Source of the DNA: Streptomyces sp. SCSIO 75703
GTDB taxonomy: Bacteria > Actinomycetota > Actinomycetes > Streptomycetales > Streptomycetaceae
Direction of reading: 5' to 3'
NCBI RefSeq assembly: GCF_036607905.1
Contig: NZ_CP144555.1
Coordinates: forward strand, 5,022,001-5,086,000
DNA: 64,000 nucleotides
Part shown: one piece after another, positions 8,406 to 17,096 of the stretch
How positions within the stretch are numbered: position 1 is the first letter of the stretch
Layout: each line of letters begins with the position of its first letter
Notes under the pieces: model-generated
What the model saw: only the letters and a program-made list of their open reading frames with translations
The model's database searches: none
What the model was told of the DNA's origin: nothing
Position numbers and translations under genes: made by a program

Positions 8406-9569
8406 CTATTCCCCGTAGCGCCGCGACAACCGGCGGGCGTCCTCCGCGAAGCGGGCGCGCAGGGTGGCGGGGGAGAGGACCTCCGCCTCCGGGCCGAGGG
8501 CGCGGAGCTGGTCGTGCGCCACCTCCTCGGACTCGACCGCCAGGGTCACCGTCACCCAGCCCTCCGCGTCCGGCGCCCGCGCCGTCTCCAGGGCGTCCCG
8601 CGCGGCGACCGGGTCGACGGCGTGCGAGAGGCTCCGGACACCGCGCGGGGAGAGCCGCACCACCGCGCGGTCCCGCAGGATCGACCGGGCGAATCGTTCC
8701 GCCTGGTCGGCCCAGAAGGCGGGCAGGTCGAACTCCGCGTCCCGGCGGAACCGCCCCTCGCCCGCCTCCACCGCCGTGAACCGGTCGATCCGGTACACCC
8801 GGTACCCGCCCCGGCCGTCGCCCCCCGCATCCTCCCCGGCCTCACGGGCCTCACATGCCTCGCGTGCCTCGCGGACCTCATGGGTGTCATCGGCCTCACT
8901 GACCCCAACAGCCTCATGGGCTTCACTGGCCCCAGCAGCCTCATGGGCCCCAGCAGCCTCACGGGCCTCCTCGGTCCGCCCTGACACCCCCGGCAGGGCC
9001 CGCGCGCACAGGTACCAGACGCCCGCCTTCAGGACGAGCCCGTACGGCTCCAGGTCCCGCTCGGCTTCCTCCTCGCCGCGCCGGTAGCGGGCGCGCACCC
9101 GCCGGTCGTCCCAGACCGCGTCGGCGACGGCGGGCAGCAACGGGGGCGTGACGGGCTCGCGGAACCAGTTCGGCGCGTCCAGGTGGAAGCGCTGCGCCGC
9201 CGTCCGCGAGGCGTCACGCAGCGAGGGCAGCAGCGCCGCCGACACCTTGAGCCGGGCCGCCGACGCCGCGTCCTCCAGACCCATCTCGCGCAGCGCCCCC
9301 GGCACCCCCGACAGGAACAGCGCCTCGGCCTCGCCCCGGGCCAGCCCCGTCAGCCGGGTGCGGTAGCCGCCGACCAGCCGGTACCCGCCGGCCCGGCCGC
9401 GCTCGGCGTACACCGGCACGCCCGCCGCGGAGAGGGCCTGCGCGTCCCGGGCCACGGTCCGCTCCGACACCTCCAGTTCGCGGGCCAGTTCGGCGGCGGT
9501 CATGGACGGCCGGGACTGGAGCAGCAGCACCATGGTGATCAGGCGGGCAGCGCGCATGGTGCCCATCAT
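8406..9569 (-). CDS. WYL-domain (YafY-like) transcriptional regulator with repeat-rich insertion
   Basis: The N-terminus (MRAARLITMVLLLQ, then TAAELARELEVSERTVARDAQAL) is a DeoR/HTH_11 winged helix. The middle and C-terminus form a WYL ligand-sensing domain (LEPYGLVLKAGVWYLCARA ... YRVYRIDRFTAVE) with a WCX-type end. A Glu/Ala-rich stretch of about 50 residues interrupts the WYL sheet. It is encoded by short repeats at 8837-8982 with unusually many A/T-ending codons. Candidate ATG starts are at 9569, 9566 and 9557, and none has a clear ribosome site. WYL regulators typically sense nucleic acids or nucleotides; the targets here are unknown. Confidence 0.86.
   Translation of the reverse strand: MMGTMRAARLITMVLLLQSRPSMTAAELARELEVSERTVARDAQALSAAGVPVYAERGRAGGYRLVGGYRTRLTGLARGEAEALFLSGVPGALREMGLEDAASAARLKVSAALLPSLRDASRTAAQRFHLDAPNWFREPVTPPLLPAVADAVWDDRRVRARYRRGEEEAERDLEPYGLVLKAGVWYLCARALPGVSGRTEEAREAAGAHEAAGASEAHEAVGVSEADDTHEVREAREACEAREAGEDAGGDGRGGYRVYRIDRFTAVEAGEGRFRRDAEFDLPAFWADQAERFARSILRDRAVVRLSPRGVRSLSHAVDPVAARDALETARAPDAEGWVTVTLAVESEEVAHDQLRALGPEAEVLSPATLRARFAEDARRLSRRYGE
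8837..8982 (-). repeat. Degenerate coding minisatellite inside the WYL regulator gene
   Basis: On the coding strand, 18-base units of the type GAGGCTGCTGGGGCCCAT recur with variation and encode EAAGAH, EAAGAS and EAVGVS. They are followed by 9-base units encoding REA, REA, CEA, REA. Codons ending in A or T are frequent here, unlike the flanking gene. Confidence 0.8.
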
Positions 9570-9572
9570 GCA

Positions 9573-9602
9573 GGAGGCCCCCCGCCGGGGCGGGGGGCCT
9601 CC
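9573..9602 (-). terminator. Terminator downstream of aceE
   Basis: A perfect 14-bp inverted repeat with arms at 9573-9586 and 9589-9602 (GGAGGCCCCCCGCC and its complement) has a 2-base spacer. It sits 36 bases beyond the aceE stop and immediately before the start codons of the WYL regulator, so it may also affect that gene's leader. Confidence 0.8.
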
Positions 9603-9621
9603 CACTGACCACGTGCTCCTG

Positions 9622-9655
9622 TTACAGGCCGTAGCGCTTTACAGGCCGTAGCGCT
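9622..9655. repeat. 17-bp perfect tandem duplication across the aceE stop codon
   Basis: Two head-to-tail copies of a 17-base unit (coding-strand AGCGCTACGGCCTGTAA) occupy 9622-9638 and 9639-9655. The second, coding copy contains the last codons and TAA of aceE. The other copy is untranslated. Confidence 0.95.
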
Positions 9656-12341
9656 CGCGCGCCTCCTTCACGGCCGTCGCCTTGACCTCGCCCCGCCGGG
9701 CGAGCTGGGCGAGGGCCGCGACCACGATCGACTCGGCGTCGACGCCGAAGTGGCGGCGGGCCGCGTCACGGGTGTCCGACAGGCCGAAGCCGTCGGTGCC
9801 CAGCGAGGACCAGTCCTGCTCCACCCACTGCGCGATCTGGTCCGGGACCTGGCGCATGTAGTCGGAGACCGCGAGGACCGGGCCCTCGGCGCCGTGCAGC
9901 GCCTGCCGCACGAACGGCACCCGCTCCTCGCCGCGCAGCAGCGCCGCGTCGGCCTCCATCGCGTCCCGGCGCAGCTCCGTCCAGGAGGTCGCCGACCAGA
10001 CGTCGGCGGCCACGCCCCACTCCTCGGCGAGCAGTCGCTGCGCGGCGAGCGCCCAGTGGATGGCGGTGCCGGAGCCGAGGAGCTGGATGCGCGGCGCGTT
10101 CGCCGCGGGGGTCAGACCCGCCGTCTCCGCCGTGTTGAAGCGGTACAGGCCCTTGACGATGCCCTCGTCGATGCCGGGGACGGCCGGCTTCGCCGGCTGC
10201 GGCAGCGGCTCGTTGTAGACCGTCAGGTAGTAGAAGACGTCCTGGTCCTCGCCCGGTGCCGCCGCGCCGTACATCCGGCGCAGGCCCTCCTTGACGACGG
10301 TCGCCAGCTCGAAGGCGAAGGCCGGGTCGTAGGAGAGGGCGGCCGGGTTGGTCGCCGCGATGGCGGGGGAGTGGCCGTCGGCGTGCTGGAGGCCCTCGCC
10401 GGTCAGCGTGGTCCGGCCGGCGGTCGCGCCGACCAGGAAGCCGCGGCCGAGCTGGTCGCCGAGCTGCCACATCTGGTCGGCGGTCCGCTGCCAGCCGAAC
10501 ATCGAGTAGAAGATGTAGAACGGGATCATCGGCTCGCCGTGCGTCGCGTACGACGTGGAGGCGGCGATGAAGTCGGCCATCGAACCGGCCTCGGTGATCC
10601 CCTCGTTGAGGATCTGGCCGTTGGTGGCCTCCTTGTAGTACATGAGCTGGTCGCGGTCGACCGGCTCGTACGTCTGGCCCATGGGCGAGTAGATGCCCAG
10701 CGAGGGGAAGAGGCTCTCCATGCCGAACGTGCGCGCCTCGTCCGGGACGATCGGCACCCAGCGGCGGCCGGTCTCCTTGTCGCGGACCAGGTCCTTGACC
10801 AGCCGGACGAACGCCATGGTGGTGGCGACCTTCTGCGCGCCGGAGCCCTTGTCGAAGGCGGCGAACGCCTTGTCGGCGGGGGCGGGCAGCGGCGCCACCG
10901 GGTGCACCCGGCGGGCCGGGGCCGGACCGCCGAGGGCGGCGCGGCGCTCCTGGAGGTAGCGGACCTCGGGGGAGTCGGCGCCCGGGTGGCCGTAGGGGAC
11001 CACGCCGTCGGCGAAGTCACTGTCCTTGATCGGCAGGCCGAGGCGGTCGCGCATCGCCTTGAACTCGTCCGTGGACAGCTTCTTCATCTGGTGGTTCGCG
11101 TTCTTCGACGCGAAGCCCTCGCCGAGCGTGTGGCCCTTGACCGTCTGGGCCAGGATCACGGTCGGCGCGCCGCGGTGCGCCAGCGCGGCGCGGTAGGCGG
11201 CGTAGACCTTGCGCGACTCGTGGCCGCCGCGCGAGAAGTGGAAGCACTCGATGATCTTGTCGTCGGAGAGCAGCTTCGCCATCTCGGCGAGCGCCGGGTC
11301 CGCGCCGAAGAAGTCCTCGCGGATGTAGGCGGCGTCGCGCGTCTGGTACGTCTGCACCTGGGCGTCCGGCACCTCGCGCAGCCGGCGGACCAGCGCGCCC
11401 GTGGTGTCCAGGGCGAACAGCTCGTCCCAGGCGGTGCCCCAGAGCGTCTTGACGACGTTCCAGCCGGAGCCGCGGAACTGCGCCTCCAGCTCCTGCACGA
11501 TCTTGAAGTTGGCGCGCACCGGCCCGTCGAGGCGCTGGAGGTTGCAGTTGACCACGAAGGTCAGGTTGTCCAGGCCCTCGCGGGCGGCGAGCGTGAGCGC
11601 GGTGGTCGACTCGGGCTCGTCCATCTCGCCGTCGCCGAGGAACGCCCATACGTGGGACCGCGACAGGTCCTTGATGCCGCGGCTGGTCAGGTAGCGGTTG
11701 AACCGCGCCTGGTAGACCGCGGAGATCGGGCCGAGGCCCATGGACACGGTCGGGAACTCCCACAGCCAGGGCAGCCGGCGCGGGTGCGGGTAGGAGGGCA
11801 GGCCGTCGCCGCCGGCCTCGCGGCGGAAGTTGTCCAGGTGCCGTTCGTCCAGCCGGCCGTCGAGGAACGCGCGGGCGTAGATGCCGGGCGAGGCGTGGCC
11901 CTGGATGTAGAGCTGGTCGCCCGAGCCGTCGGCCTCCTTGCCCTTGAAGAAGTGGTTGAAGCCGGTCTCGTAGAGCCAGGCCGCCGACGCGAAGGTGGCG
12001 ATGTGGCCGCCGACGCCGTGCTCGCTGCCGCGGGTCACCATCGCCGCCGCGTTCCAGCGGTTCCAGGCGGTGATCCGGGCCTCCAGCTCCTCGTCGCCGT
12101 CCACCGGGGGCTCGGCGGCGGTGGGGATGGAGTTGACGTAGTCGGTATCCAGCAGCTTCGGCAGCGGGATGCCCGCGCCCTCGGCGTGCTCCAGGGTGCG
12201 GCGCATCAGGTACGCGGCACGGTGCGGCCCGGCCGCCTCGGTGACGGCGTCCAGCGAGGCCCGCCACTCGGCGGTCTCCTCGGGGTCGCGGTCGTGGAGC
12301 TGGTCGAGCGCGCTCGGCTGGATGGCGTTGGGGTCGGTCAT
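9639..12341 (-). CDS. aceE: Pyruvate dehydrogenase E1 component, homodimeric type
   Basis: Thiamin-diphosphate-dependent decarboxylase of the pyruvate dehydrogenase complex; it makes and transfers the acetyl group to lipoyl-E2. At 900 residues it has the normal length for the homodimeric AceE class. The ThDP motif is visible as FLGDGEMDEPESTTALTLAAREGLDNLTFVVNCN. Other conserved segments include QGHASPGIYARAFLDGR and DEARTFGMESLFPSLGIYSP. The ATG at 12341 follows AGGAAGG. A longer open frame to 12734 has no start support and runs through the promoter region. The gene is preceded by a promoter with an embedded palindrome, and a GntR/FCD regulator gene is next upstream. A 17-bp duplication lies at the stop codon. 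Confidence 0.98.
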   Translation of the reverse strand: MTDPNAIQPSALDQLHDRDPEETAEWRASLDAVTEAAGPHRAAYLMRRTLEHAEGAGIPLPKLLDTDYVNSIPTAAEPPVDGDEELEARITAWNRWNAAAMVTRGSEHGVGGHIATFASAAWLYETGFNHFFKGKEADGSGDQLYIQGHASPGIYARAFLDGRLDERHLDNFRREAGGDGLPSYPHPRRLPWLWEFPTVSMGLGPISAVYQARFNRYLTSRGIKDLSRSHVWAFLGDGEMDEPESTTALTLAAREGLDNLTFVVNCNLQRLDGPVRANFKIVQELEAQFRGSGWNVVKTLWGTAWDELFALDTTGALVRRLREVPDAQVQTYQTRDAAYIREDFFGADPALAEMAKLLSDDKIIECFHFSRGGHESRKVYAAYRAALAHRGAPTVILAQTVKGHTLGEGFASKNANHQMKKLSTDEFKAMRDRLGLPIKDSDFADGVVPYGHPGADSPEVRYLQERRAALGGPAPARRVHPVAPLPAPADKAFAAFDKGSGAQKVATTMAFVRLVKDLVRDKETGRRWVPIVPDEARTFGMESLFPSLGIYSPMGQTYEPVDRDQLMYYKEATNGQILNEGITEAGSMADFIAASTSYATHGEPMIPFYIFYSMFGWQRTADQMWQLGDQLGRGFLVGATAGRTTLTGEGLQHADGHSPAIAATNPAALSYDPAFAFELATVVKEGLRRMYGAAAPGEDQDVFYYLTVYNEPLPQPAKPAVPGIDEGIVKGLYRFNTAETAGLTPAANAPRIQLLGSGTAIHWALAAQRLLAEEWGVAADVWSATSWTELRRDAMEADAALLRGEERVPFVRQALHGAEGPVLAVSDYMRQVPDQIAQWVEQDWSSLGTDGFGLSDTRDAARRHFGVDAESIVVAALAQLARRGEVKATAVKEARERYGL

Positions 12342-12445
12342 GTCGCCGCCTTCCTCAGTCGAAGGGGGTTCCCTCAATAAGGGTTCGGGGGTGCCCTTGG
12401 TCTTTGGCAGGACAGGGCTGGGGCTCTGGTGGAAGCCCGTCGGTG

Positions 12446-12475
12446 ACTGTAACTCGCTGATCGATGATCGATCAA
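12446..12475 (-). promoter_or_regulatory. Predicted aceE promoter
   Basis: Read on the minus strand, TTGATC (12475-12470) and TACAGT (12451-12446) are spaced by 18 bases, close to the Streptomyces housekeeping consensus. Transcription would begin near 12438, leaving a leader of about 95 bases. Confidence 0.6.
12458..12474. promoter_or_regulatory. 17-bp palindromic operator candidate in the aceE promoter
   Basis: TGATCGATGATCGATCA consists of two perfect 8-base arms around one central base. It occupies the spacer between the predicted -35 and -10 boxes, the position expected for a repressor site. The adjacent GntR/FCD regulator is a candidate ligand-responsive repressor, but the site does not show the GT...AC core usual for that family. 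Confidence 0.65.
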
Positions 12476-12752
12476 AGGTTTGACGGTAAAACCTCTCGAA
12501 CACGAGAAAGTCGGCACGGGGTGCCTTCGACGATGGCACGGGGTGACGCTTCTCGGTCGCTGTTTTCGCAGGTGGGCGCGGGTGCCGGGAGCCCGCCGAC
12601 CGGGCCGGCTCAGAGCCGTCCGCCCGGCGTGCAGGGCCGCTGAGGGGACGGGCCCCGCGTCCCGGCGGCCGGGCGTTCGCACGCGGGGGGTGTTCGCCCC
12701 GCGCGGCCCGCCCCGCTTCCGGGCGGCCCGGCACCCGCGCCGGCCGTGGGGC

Positions 12753-13376
12753 TCAGGCGCGCGGCGCGCAGCCCAGGACGTGGGCCTTCACGATCTCCGC
12801 GATGCGCGGATCGCGGCGGCGGAAGGCGGCCACCAGCTCCTCGTGCTCCTCGGCGTACGACTGCTGCACCGTGCCCAGCCACCGGATCGACAGGGCCGTG
12901 AAGACCTCGATGCCCAGGCCCTCCCAGGTGTGCAGCAGCACCGCGTTGCCCGCCGCCCGCACCAGTTCGCGGTGGAAGGCCACCGTGTGCCGCACCTGGC
13001 CGGTGCCGTCGGCGACCCGGTCGGCCTCGTAGAGCGCGCTGACGTGCGGTTCCAGCGCCGAGCAGTCCCCGGCCAGCCGCTCCGCCGCCAGCTCGGCGGC
13101 GATCGCCTCCAGCCCGGCCCGGACCGGGTAGCTCTCCTCCAGGTCGGCGGCGCTGAGATTGCGCACCCGCACGCCCTTGTTGGGCGCCGACTCGATCAGC
13201 CGCAGGGACTCCAGTTCCCGCAGGGCCTCCCGCACGGGCGTCTGGCTGACCTCCAGCTCGGTGGCGATGCGCCGTTCCACGATCCGCTCGCCCGGCTGCC
13301 AGCGCCCGCTGATGATCCCTTCCAGGATGTGCTCGCGGATCTGTTCGCGCAGCGAGTGGACGACGGGGGCGGTCAT
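12753..13376 (-). CDS. GntR-family regulator, FadR/FCD subfamily
   Basis: A 207-residue repressor-type protein. Residues 1-75 form the GntR winged helix (LREQIREHILEGIISGRWQPGERIVERRIATELEVSQTPVREALREL). The C-terminal FCD domain has the metal-binding histidine positions in HTVAFHRELVRAAGNAVLL and the EEHEELVAAFRRRD segment. FCD regulators usually sense small organic acids. The ATG at 13376 follows GGAG. Its position directly upstream of aceE and downstream of dlaT makes pyruvate dehydrogenase a plausible target, comparable with PdhR in other bacteria; this is inference. Confidence 0.93.
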   Translation of the reverse strand: MTAPVVHSLREQIREHILEGIISGRWQPGERIVERRIATELEVSQTPVREALRELESLRLIESAPNKGVRVRNLSAADLEESYPVRAGLEAIAAELAAERLAGDCSALEPHVSALYEADRVADGTGQVRHTVAFHRELVRAAGNAVLLHTWEGLGIEVFTALSIRWLGTVQQSYAEEHEELVAAFRRRDPRIAEIVKAHVLGCAPRA

Positions 13377-13507
13377 GTGGGCTCCTTCGGGCGGGGCCTT
13401 GCGGCCCCCGGGGGCGTTCGACCTTTAGACAATACGGTGGCGGAGGCCCGGGGGAAGGGCGCACGAGGGGGCACCGGGGCAGGTGAGACGAGGCTTACAC
13501 GGACGAA

Positions 13508-13542
13508 GGCGCCCCCGTCCGGAAACTCCGGGCGGGGGCGCC
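13508..13542 (-). terminator. Terminator downstream of dlaT
   Basis: GGCGCCCCCG (13508-13517) and CGGGGGCGCC (13533-13542) form a 10-bp stem just past the minus-strand stop at 13569. Confidence 0.75.
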
Positions 13543-13568
13543 GTACGACCGTTCGGCCGGGTCGGGGA

Positions 13569-15356
13569 CTACAGTCCCAGCTCGACCTCGAACTCGCCGG
13601 CCTCCAGGATCGCCTTGACCGCGGTCAGGTAGCGGGCGGCGTCGGCGCCGTCCACCAGACGGTGGTCGTAGGACAGGGTCAGGTACGTCATGTCGCGGAC
13701 GCCGATGACCGTGCCCTCCTCCGTCTCGATGACGGCCGGACGCTTGACCGTGGCACCGATGCCGAGGATCGCGACCTGGCCCGGCGGCACGATGATCGTG
13801 TCGAAGAGCGCGCCGCGCGAACCGGTGTTGCTGATGGTGAAGGTCGCGCCGGACAGCTCGTCCGGGGTGATCTTGCTGGCGCGGACCTTGCCGGCCAGCT
13901 CCGCCGTGGCCTTGGAGATGCCGGCGATGTTGAGGTCACCGGCGTTCTTGATGACCGGGGTCATCAGGCCCTTCTCGGAGTCCACCGCGATCCCGACGTG
14001 CTCGGTGTCGAAGTAGGTGATGGTCCCCTCGGCCTCGTTGATCTTGGCGTTGATGGACGGGTGCGCCTTCAGCGCCTGGGCCGCGGCCTTCACGAAGAAC
14101 GGCATCGGCGACAGCTTGACGCCCTCGCGGGCGGCGAACGCGTCCTTGGCCTGGGCACGCAGCCGCATCAGGCGCGTGACGTCGACCTCGACGACCGAGG
14201 AGAGCTGCGCCTGCTCGCGCAGCGCCTTGACCATGTTGTCGCCGATGACCTTGCGGATGCGCGGCATCTTGACGGTCTGGCCGCGCAGCGGCGACGCCTC
14301 CAGGACCGGGGTCCGCTTGGCGGCGGGCGCGGCGGCGGCCGGGGCGGCCTGGGCCGGAACGGCGGCCTTGGCGGCCTCCGCGGCGGCCAGGACGTCCTGC
14401 TTGCGGATGCGGCCGCCGACGCCGGTGCCCTTGACGGTGGTCAGGTCGACGCCGTTCTCGGCGGCGAGCTTGCGCACCAGCGGGGTGACGTAGGCGCCGT
14501 CGTCGGCCGGCTGGACCGCGGCCGGGGCGGCGGCGGGGGCCGGGGCGGCGACCGGGGCGGACGGCACCGGGTCGGGCGCCGGGGTGGTCTGCTGCTGCGG
14601 GGCCGGGACCGTCGGCGCCTGCGGGGCCGGAGCCGGGGCGGCCGGGGCGGCCGGGGCCGGGGCGGCGGCGGGCGCCGGGGCGGGCTGCGCCGGGGCCTCG
14701 GGGGCGGCCGGGGCGGCGGCGGGCGCGGCCGAGGCGTCGCCGATGACGGCCAGCTTGGCGCCGACCTCGGCGGTCTCGTCCTCGCCGACCACGATCTCCA
14801 GCAGGGTGCCGGCGGCGGGCGCCGGGATCTCGGTGTCGACCTTGTCGGTGGACACCTCCAGCAGCGGCTCGTCGGCCTCGACGCTGTCGCCGACCGACTT
14901 CAGCCAGCGGGTGACGGTGCCCTCGGTGACGGACTCGCCGAGCGCGGGCAGGACCACGTCCGTGCCCTGGGCCGAGGCGCCGCCCGCCGCGGCCTGGGCG
15001 GTGGGAGCGGGCGCCGGGGCGGCCTGCTCGGTGGAGGGAGCGGCCTGCGGCGCCGGCTCGGGCGCCGCGGGGGCGGCCGGCTCGGCGGCCGGGGCGGCCT
15101 CGGCCGCCGGGGCGCCGCTGCCGTCGTCGATCAGGGCCAGCTCGGCGCCGACCTCGACGGTCTCGTCCTCGGCGACCTTGATGGAGGACAGCACGCCGGA
15201 GGCGGGGGCCGGGATCTCGGTGTCGACCTTGTCGGTCGAGACCTCGAGCAACGGCTCGTCGGCCTCGACGCGCTCACCCTCGGCCTTCAGCCAGCGGGTG
15301 ACAGTGCCCTCGGTGACGCTCTCGCCGAGCGCCGGAAGGGTTACGGAAACCGCCAT
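13569..15356 (-). CDS. dlaT: Dihydrolipoamide acyltransferase (E2) of pyruvate dehydrogenase
   Basis: The core E2 of the complex moves acetyl groups from lipoyl arms to CoA. The 595-residue protein contains two near-identical lipoyl domains with attachment lysines K43 and K172 in STDKVDTE. They are separated by Ala/Pro linkers and followed by a peripheral-subunit-binding domain (VTPLVRKLAAENGVDL ... GRIRKQDVLAA) and a catalytic domain ending with SYDHRLVDGADAARYL, which holds the active-site His and Asp. The family is often labelled sucB. In actinobacteria this protein is known to serve pyruvate dehydrogenase (DlaT of M. tuberculosis), because the 2-oxoglutarate E1 carries its own E2 domain. 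It sits 63 bases after lpd and is probably in the same operon. Confidence 0.95.
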   Translation of the reverse strand: MAVSVTLPALGESVTEGTVTRWLKAEGERVEADEPLLEVSTDKVDTEIPAPASGVLSSIKVAEDETVEVGAELALIDDGSGAPAAEAAPAAEPAAPAAPEPAPQAAPSTEQAAPAPAPTAQAAAGGASAQGTDVVLPALGESVTEGTVTRWLKSVGDSVEADEPLLEVSTDKVDTEIPAPAAGTLLEIVVGEDETAEVGAKLAVIGDASAAPAAAPAAPEAPAQPAPAPAAAPAPAAPAAPAPAPQAPTVPAPQQQTTPAPDPVPSAPVAAPAPAAAPAAVQPADDGAYVTPLVRKLAAENGVDLTTVKGTGVGGRIRKQDVLAAAEAAKAAVPAQAAPAAAAPAAKRTPVLEASPLRGQTVKMPRIRKVIGDNMVKALREQAQLSSVVEVDVTRLMRLRAQAKDAFAAREGVKLSPMPFFVKAAAQALKAHPSINAKINEAEGTITYFDTEHVGIAVDSEKGLMTPVIKNAGDLNIAGISKATAELAGKVRASKITPDELSGATFTISNTGSRGALFDTIIVPPGQVAILGIGATVKRPAVIETEEGTVIGVRDMTYLTLSYDHRLVDGADAARYLTAVKAILEAGEFEVELGL

Positions 15357-15419
15357 GGTTTCGGTTGCTCCTTACGAATTGCGGAAGTCTGTGTCGTCGC
15401 GCCCCGTGACCGAGGGAGA

Positions 15420-16808
15420 TCAGTCGTGGGAGTGCAGCGGCTTGCCGGCCAGCGCCAGGTGGGCCTCGCCCAGGGCCTCGTTCTGCGTCGGGTGGGCGTG
15501 GACGAGCTGCGCGACCTCGGCCGGCAGCGCCTCCCAGTTGTAGATGAGCTGGGCCTCTCCGACCTGCTCGCCCATGCGGTCGCCCACCATGTGGACGCCG
15601 ACCACGGCACCGTCCTTGACCTGGACGAGCTTGATCTCGCCCGCGGTCTTCAGGATCTTGCTCTTGCCGTTGCCCGCCAGGTTGTACTTGACGGTGACGA
15701 CCTTGTCCGCGCCGTAGACATCCTTGGCCTTGGCCTCGGTGATGCCGACGGAGGCGACCTCCGGGTGACAGTACGTCACGCGCGGCACGCCGTCGTAGTC
15801 GACCGGGACGGTCTTCAGGCCGGCGAGACGCTCGGCGACGAGGATGCCCTCGGCGAAACCGACGTGCGCGAGCTGGAGCGTGGGCACCAGGTCGCCGACG
15901 GCCGAGATGGTCGGCACGTTCGTCCGCATGTACTCGTCGACGAGGACGTAGCCGCGGTCCATGGCGACCCCGGCCTCCTCGTACCCCAGGCCCTGCGAGA
16001 CCGGGCCGCGGCCGATGGCGACCAGCAGCACCTCGGCCTCGAACTCCTTGCCGTCGGCGAGGGTGACCTTGACGCCGTCCTGGGTGTACTCGGCCTTCTG
16101 GAAGAAGGTGCCCAGGTTGAACTTGATGCCGCGCTTGCGGAAGGCGCGCTCCAGCAGCTTGGAGCTGTTCTCGTCCTCGACCGGGACGAGGTGCTTGAGG
16201 CCCTCGACGATCGTGACGTCGGCGCCGAACGACTTCCACACCGAGGCGAACTCGACGCCGATGACACCGCCGCCCAGGATGATCGCGGACTTCGGCACGC
16301 GGTCCAGGACGAGGGCGTGGTCGGAGGAGATGATCCGGTTGCCGTCGATCTCCAGGCCGGGCAGCGACTTCGGCACGGAGCCGGTCGCCAGCAGCACGTG
16401 GCGGCCCTGGACGCGGCGGCCGTTGACGTCGACGGAGGTCGGGGAGGAGAGCCGGCCCTCACCCTCGATGTAGGTCACCTTGCGCGAGGCGATCAGACCC
16501 TGGAGGCCCTTGTACAGGCCCGAGACCACGTCGTCCTTGTACTTCTGGACGGCGGGCACGTCGATGCCCTCGTAGGAGGCCCGTACGCCGAACTGCTCGC
16601 TCTCGCGGGTCTGGTCGGCGACCTCGCCCGCGTGGAGCAGGGCCTTGGTGGGGATGCACCCCTTGTGCAGGCAGGTACCGCCGACCTTGTCCTTCTCGAT
16701 CAGGGCGACGTCCAGGCCCAGCTGCGCCCCGCGCAGGGCCGCGGCGTAACCACCGCTGCCACCGCCGAGGATCACTAGGTCGAAAACGGTGCTGGCGTCG
16801 TTCGCCAC
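15420..16808 (-). CDS. lpd: Dihydrolipoyl dehydrogenase (E3)
   Basis: FAD/NAD enzyme that reoxidises the dihydrolipoyl arms of E2. At 462 residues it has the normal length. LVILGGGSGGYAAALRGAQLG is the FAD-binding motif, GGTCLHKGCIPTK holds the redox disulfide (C46/C51), AIILGGGVIGVEFASV is the NAD motif, and VHAHPTQNEALGE near the C-terminus carries the catalytic His-Glu pair. I chose the GTG at 16808, preceded by GGAGGACG. A frame extending to 16931 would add an unrelated Arg-rich leader. It is the first gene of the lpd-dlaT pair. Confidence 0.97.
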   Translation of the reverse strand: MANDASTVFDLVILGGGSGGYAAALRGAQLGLDVALIEKDKVGGTCLHKGCIPTKALLHAGEVADQTRESEQFGVRASYEGIDVPAVQKYKDDVVSGLYKGLQGLIASRKVTYIEGEGRLSSPTSVDVNGRRVQGRHVLLATGSVPKSLPGLEIDGNRIISSDHALVLDRVPKSAIILGGGVIGVEFASVWKSFGADVTIVEGLKHLVPVEDENSSKLLERAFRKRGIKFNLGTFFQKAEYTQDGVKVTLADGKEFEAEVLLVAIGRGPVSQGLGYEEAGVAMDRGYVLVDEYMRTNVPTISAVGDLVPTLQLAHVGFAEGILVAERLAGLKTVPVDYDGVPRVTYCHPEVASVGITEAKAKDVYGADKVVTVKYNLAGNGKSKILKTAGEIKLVQVKDGAVVGVHMVGDRMGEQVGEAQLIYNWEALPAEVAQLVHAHPTQNEALGEAHLALAGKPLHSHD

Positions 16809-17012
16809 GTCACGTCCTCCATGCATGTGCGCCACGCCGGTCTCCAGTGACCGGTCGGCGGCTGGTGTCCGGCCGCTCTTGCTCTCGGCCCTTCGGTGGG
16901 GGCCCTGTCCTGCCGAGCCCCATCTTCGCACTTGTCGGCGCCCCGCGAGACGCCGGGCCGGGGTGTGAGACGCCCCACGTTCACCTGAGAGGACCGGCCC
17001 GGGAGCGGACCC

Positions 17013-17082
17013 CGGGGGCGCGGGAAGCCGCGCAGTGGGTCACAACGGACCCCACCGCCAGGGCATTCCCCGCGCCCCCGGA
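17013..17082 (-). repeat. Long-armed inverted repeat downstream of pepA
   Basis: CCGGGGGCGCGGGAA (17013-17027) is complementary to 17067-17082 apart from one extra base, with a 39-base loop. It may be the pepA terminator, though the loop is longer than usual. Confidence 0.5.
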
Positions 17083-17096
17083 GCGCCGTCGCGCCG

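Larger units (their letters stand above)
12342..12752. other. Intergenic region between aceE and the GntR regulator gene
   Basis: About 410 bases hold the aceE promoter and palindrome (12446-12475). The rest (12490-12750) is GC-rich with no further coding signal, and I find no second copy of the palindrome. Confidence 0.6.

Noticed and set aside
12342..12734. Longer aceE beginning at 12734
   Set aside because: The extension crosses the predicted promoter and palindrome. The ATG at 12341 has a good ribosome site and the normal protein length.
13569..15356. Ala/Pro-rich repeats in dlaT as a possible mobile or satellite element
   Set aside because: They encode the flexible linkers expected between E2 domains, and the duplicated block is the second lipoyl domain.
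12480..16778. A 1432-codon plus-strand open frame opposite the dlaT-lpd region
   Set aside because: It is antisense to well-supported genes, has Arg/Gly/Asp low complexity and no ribosome site. It is a by-product of high GC content.
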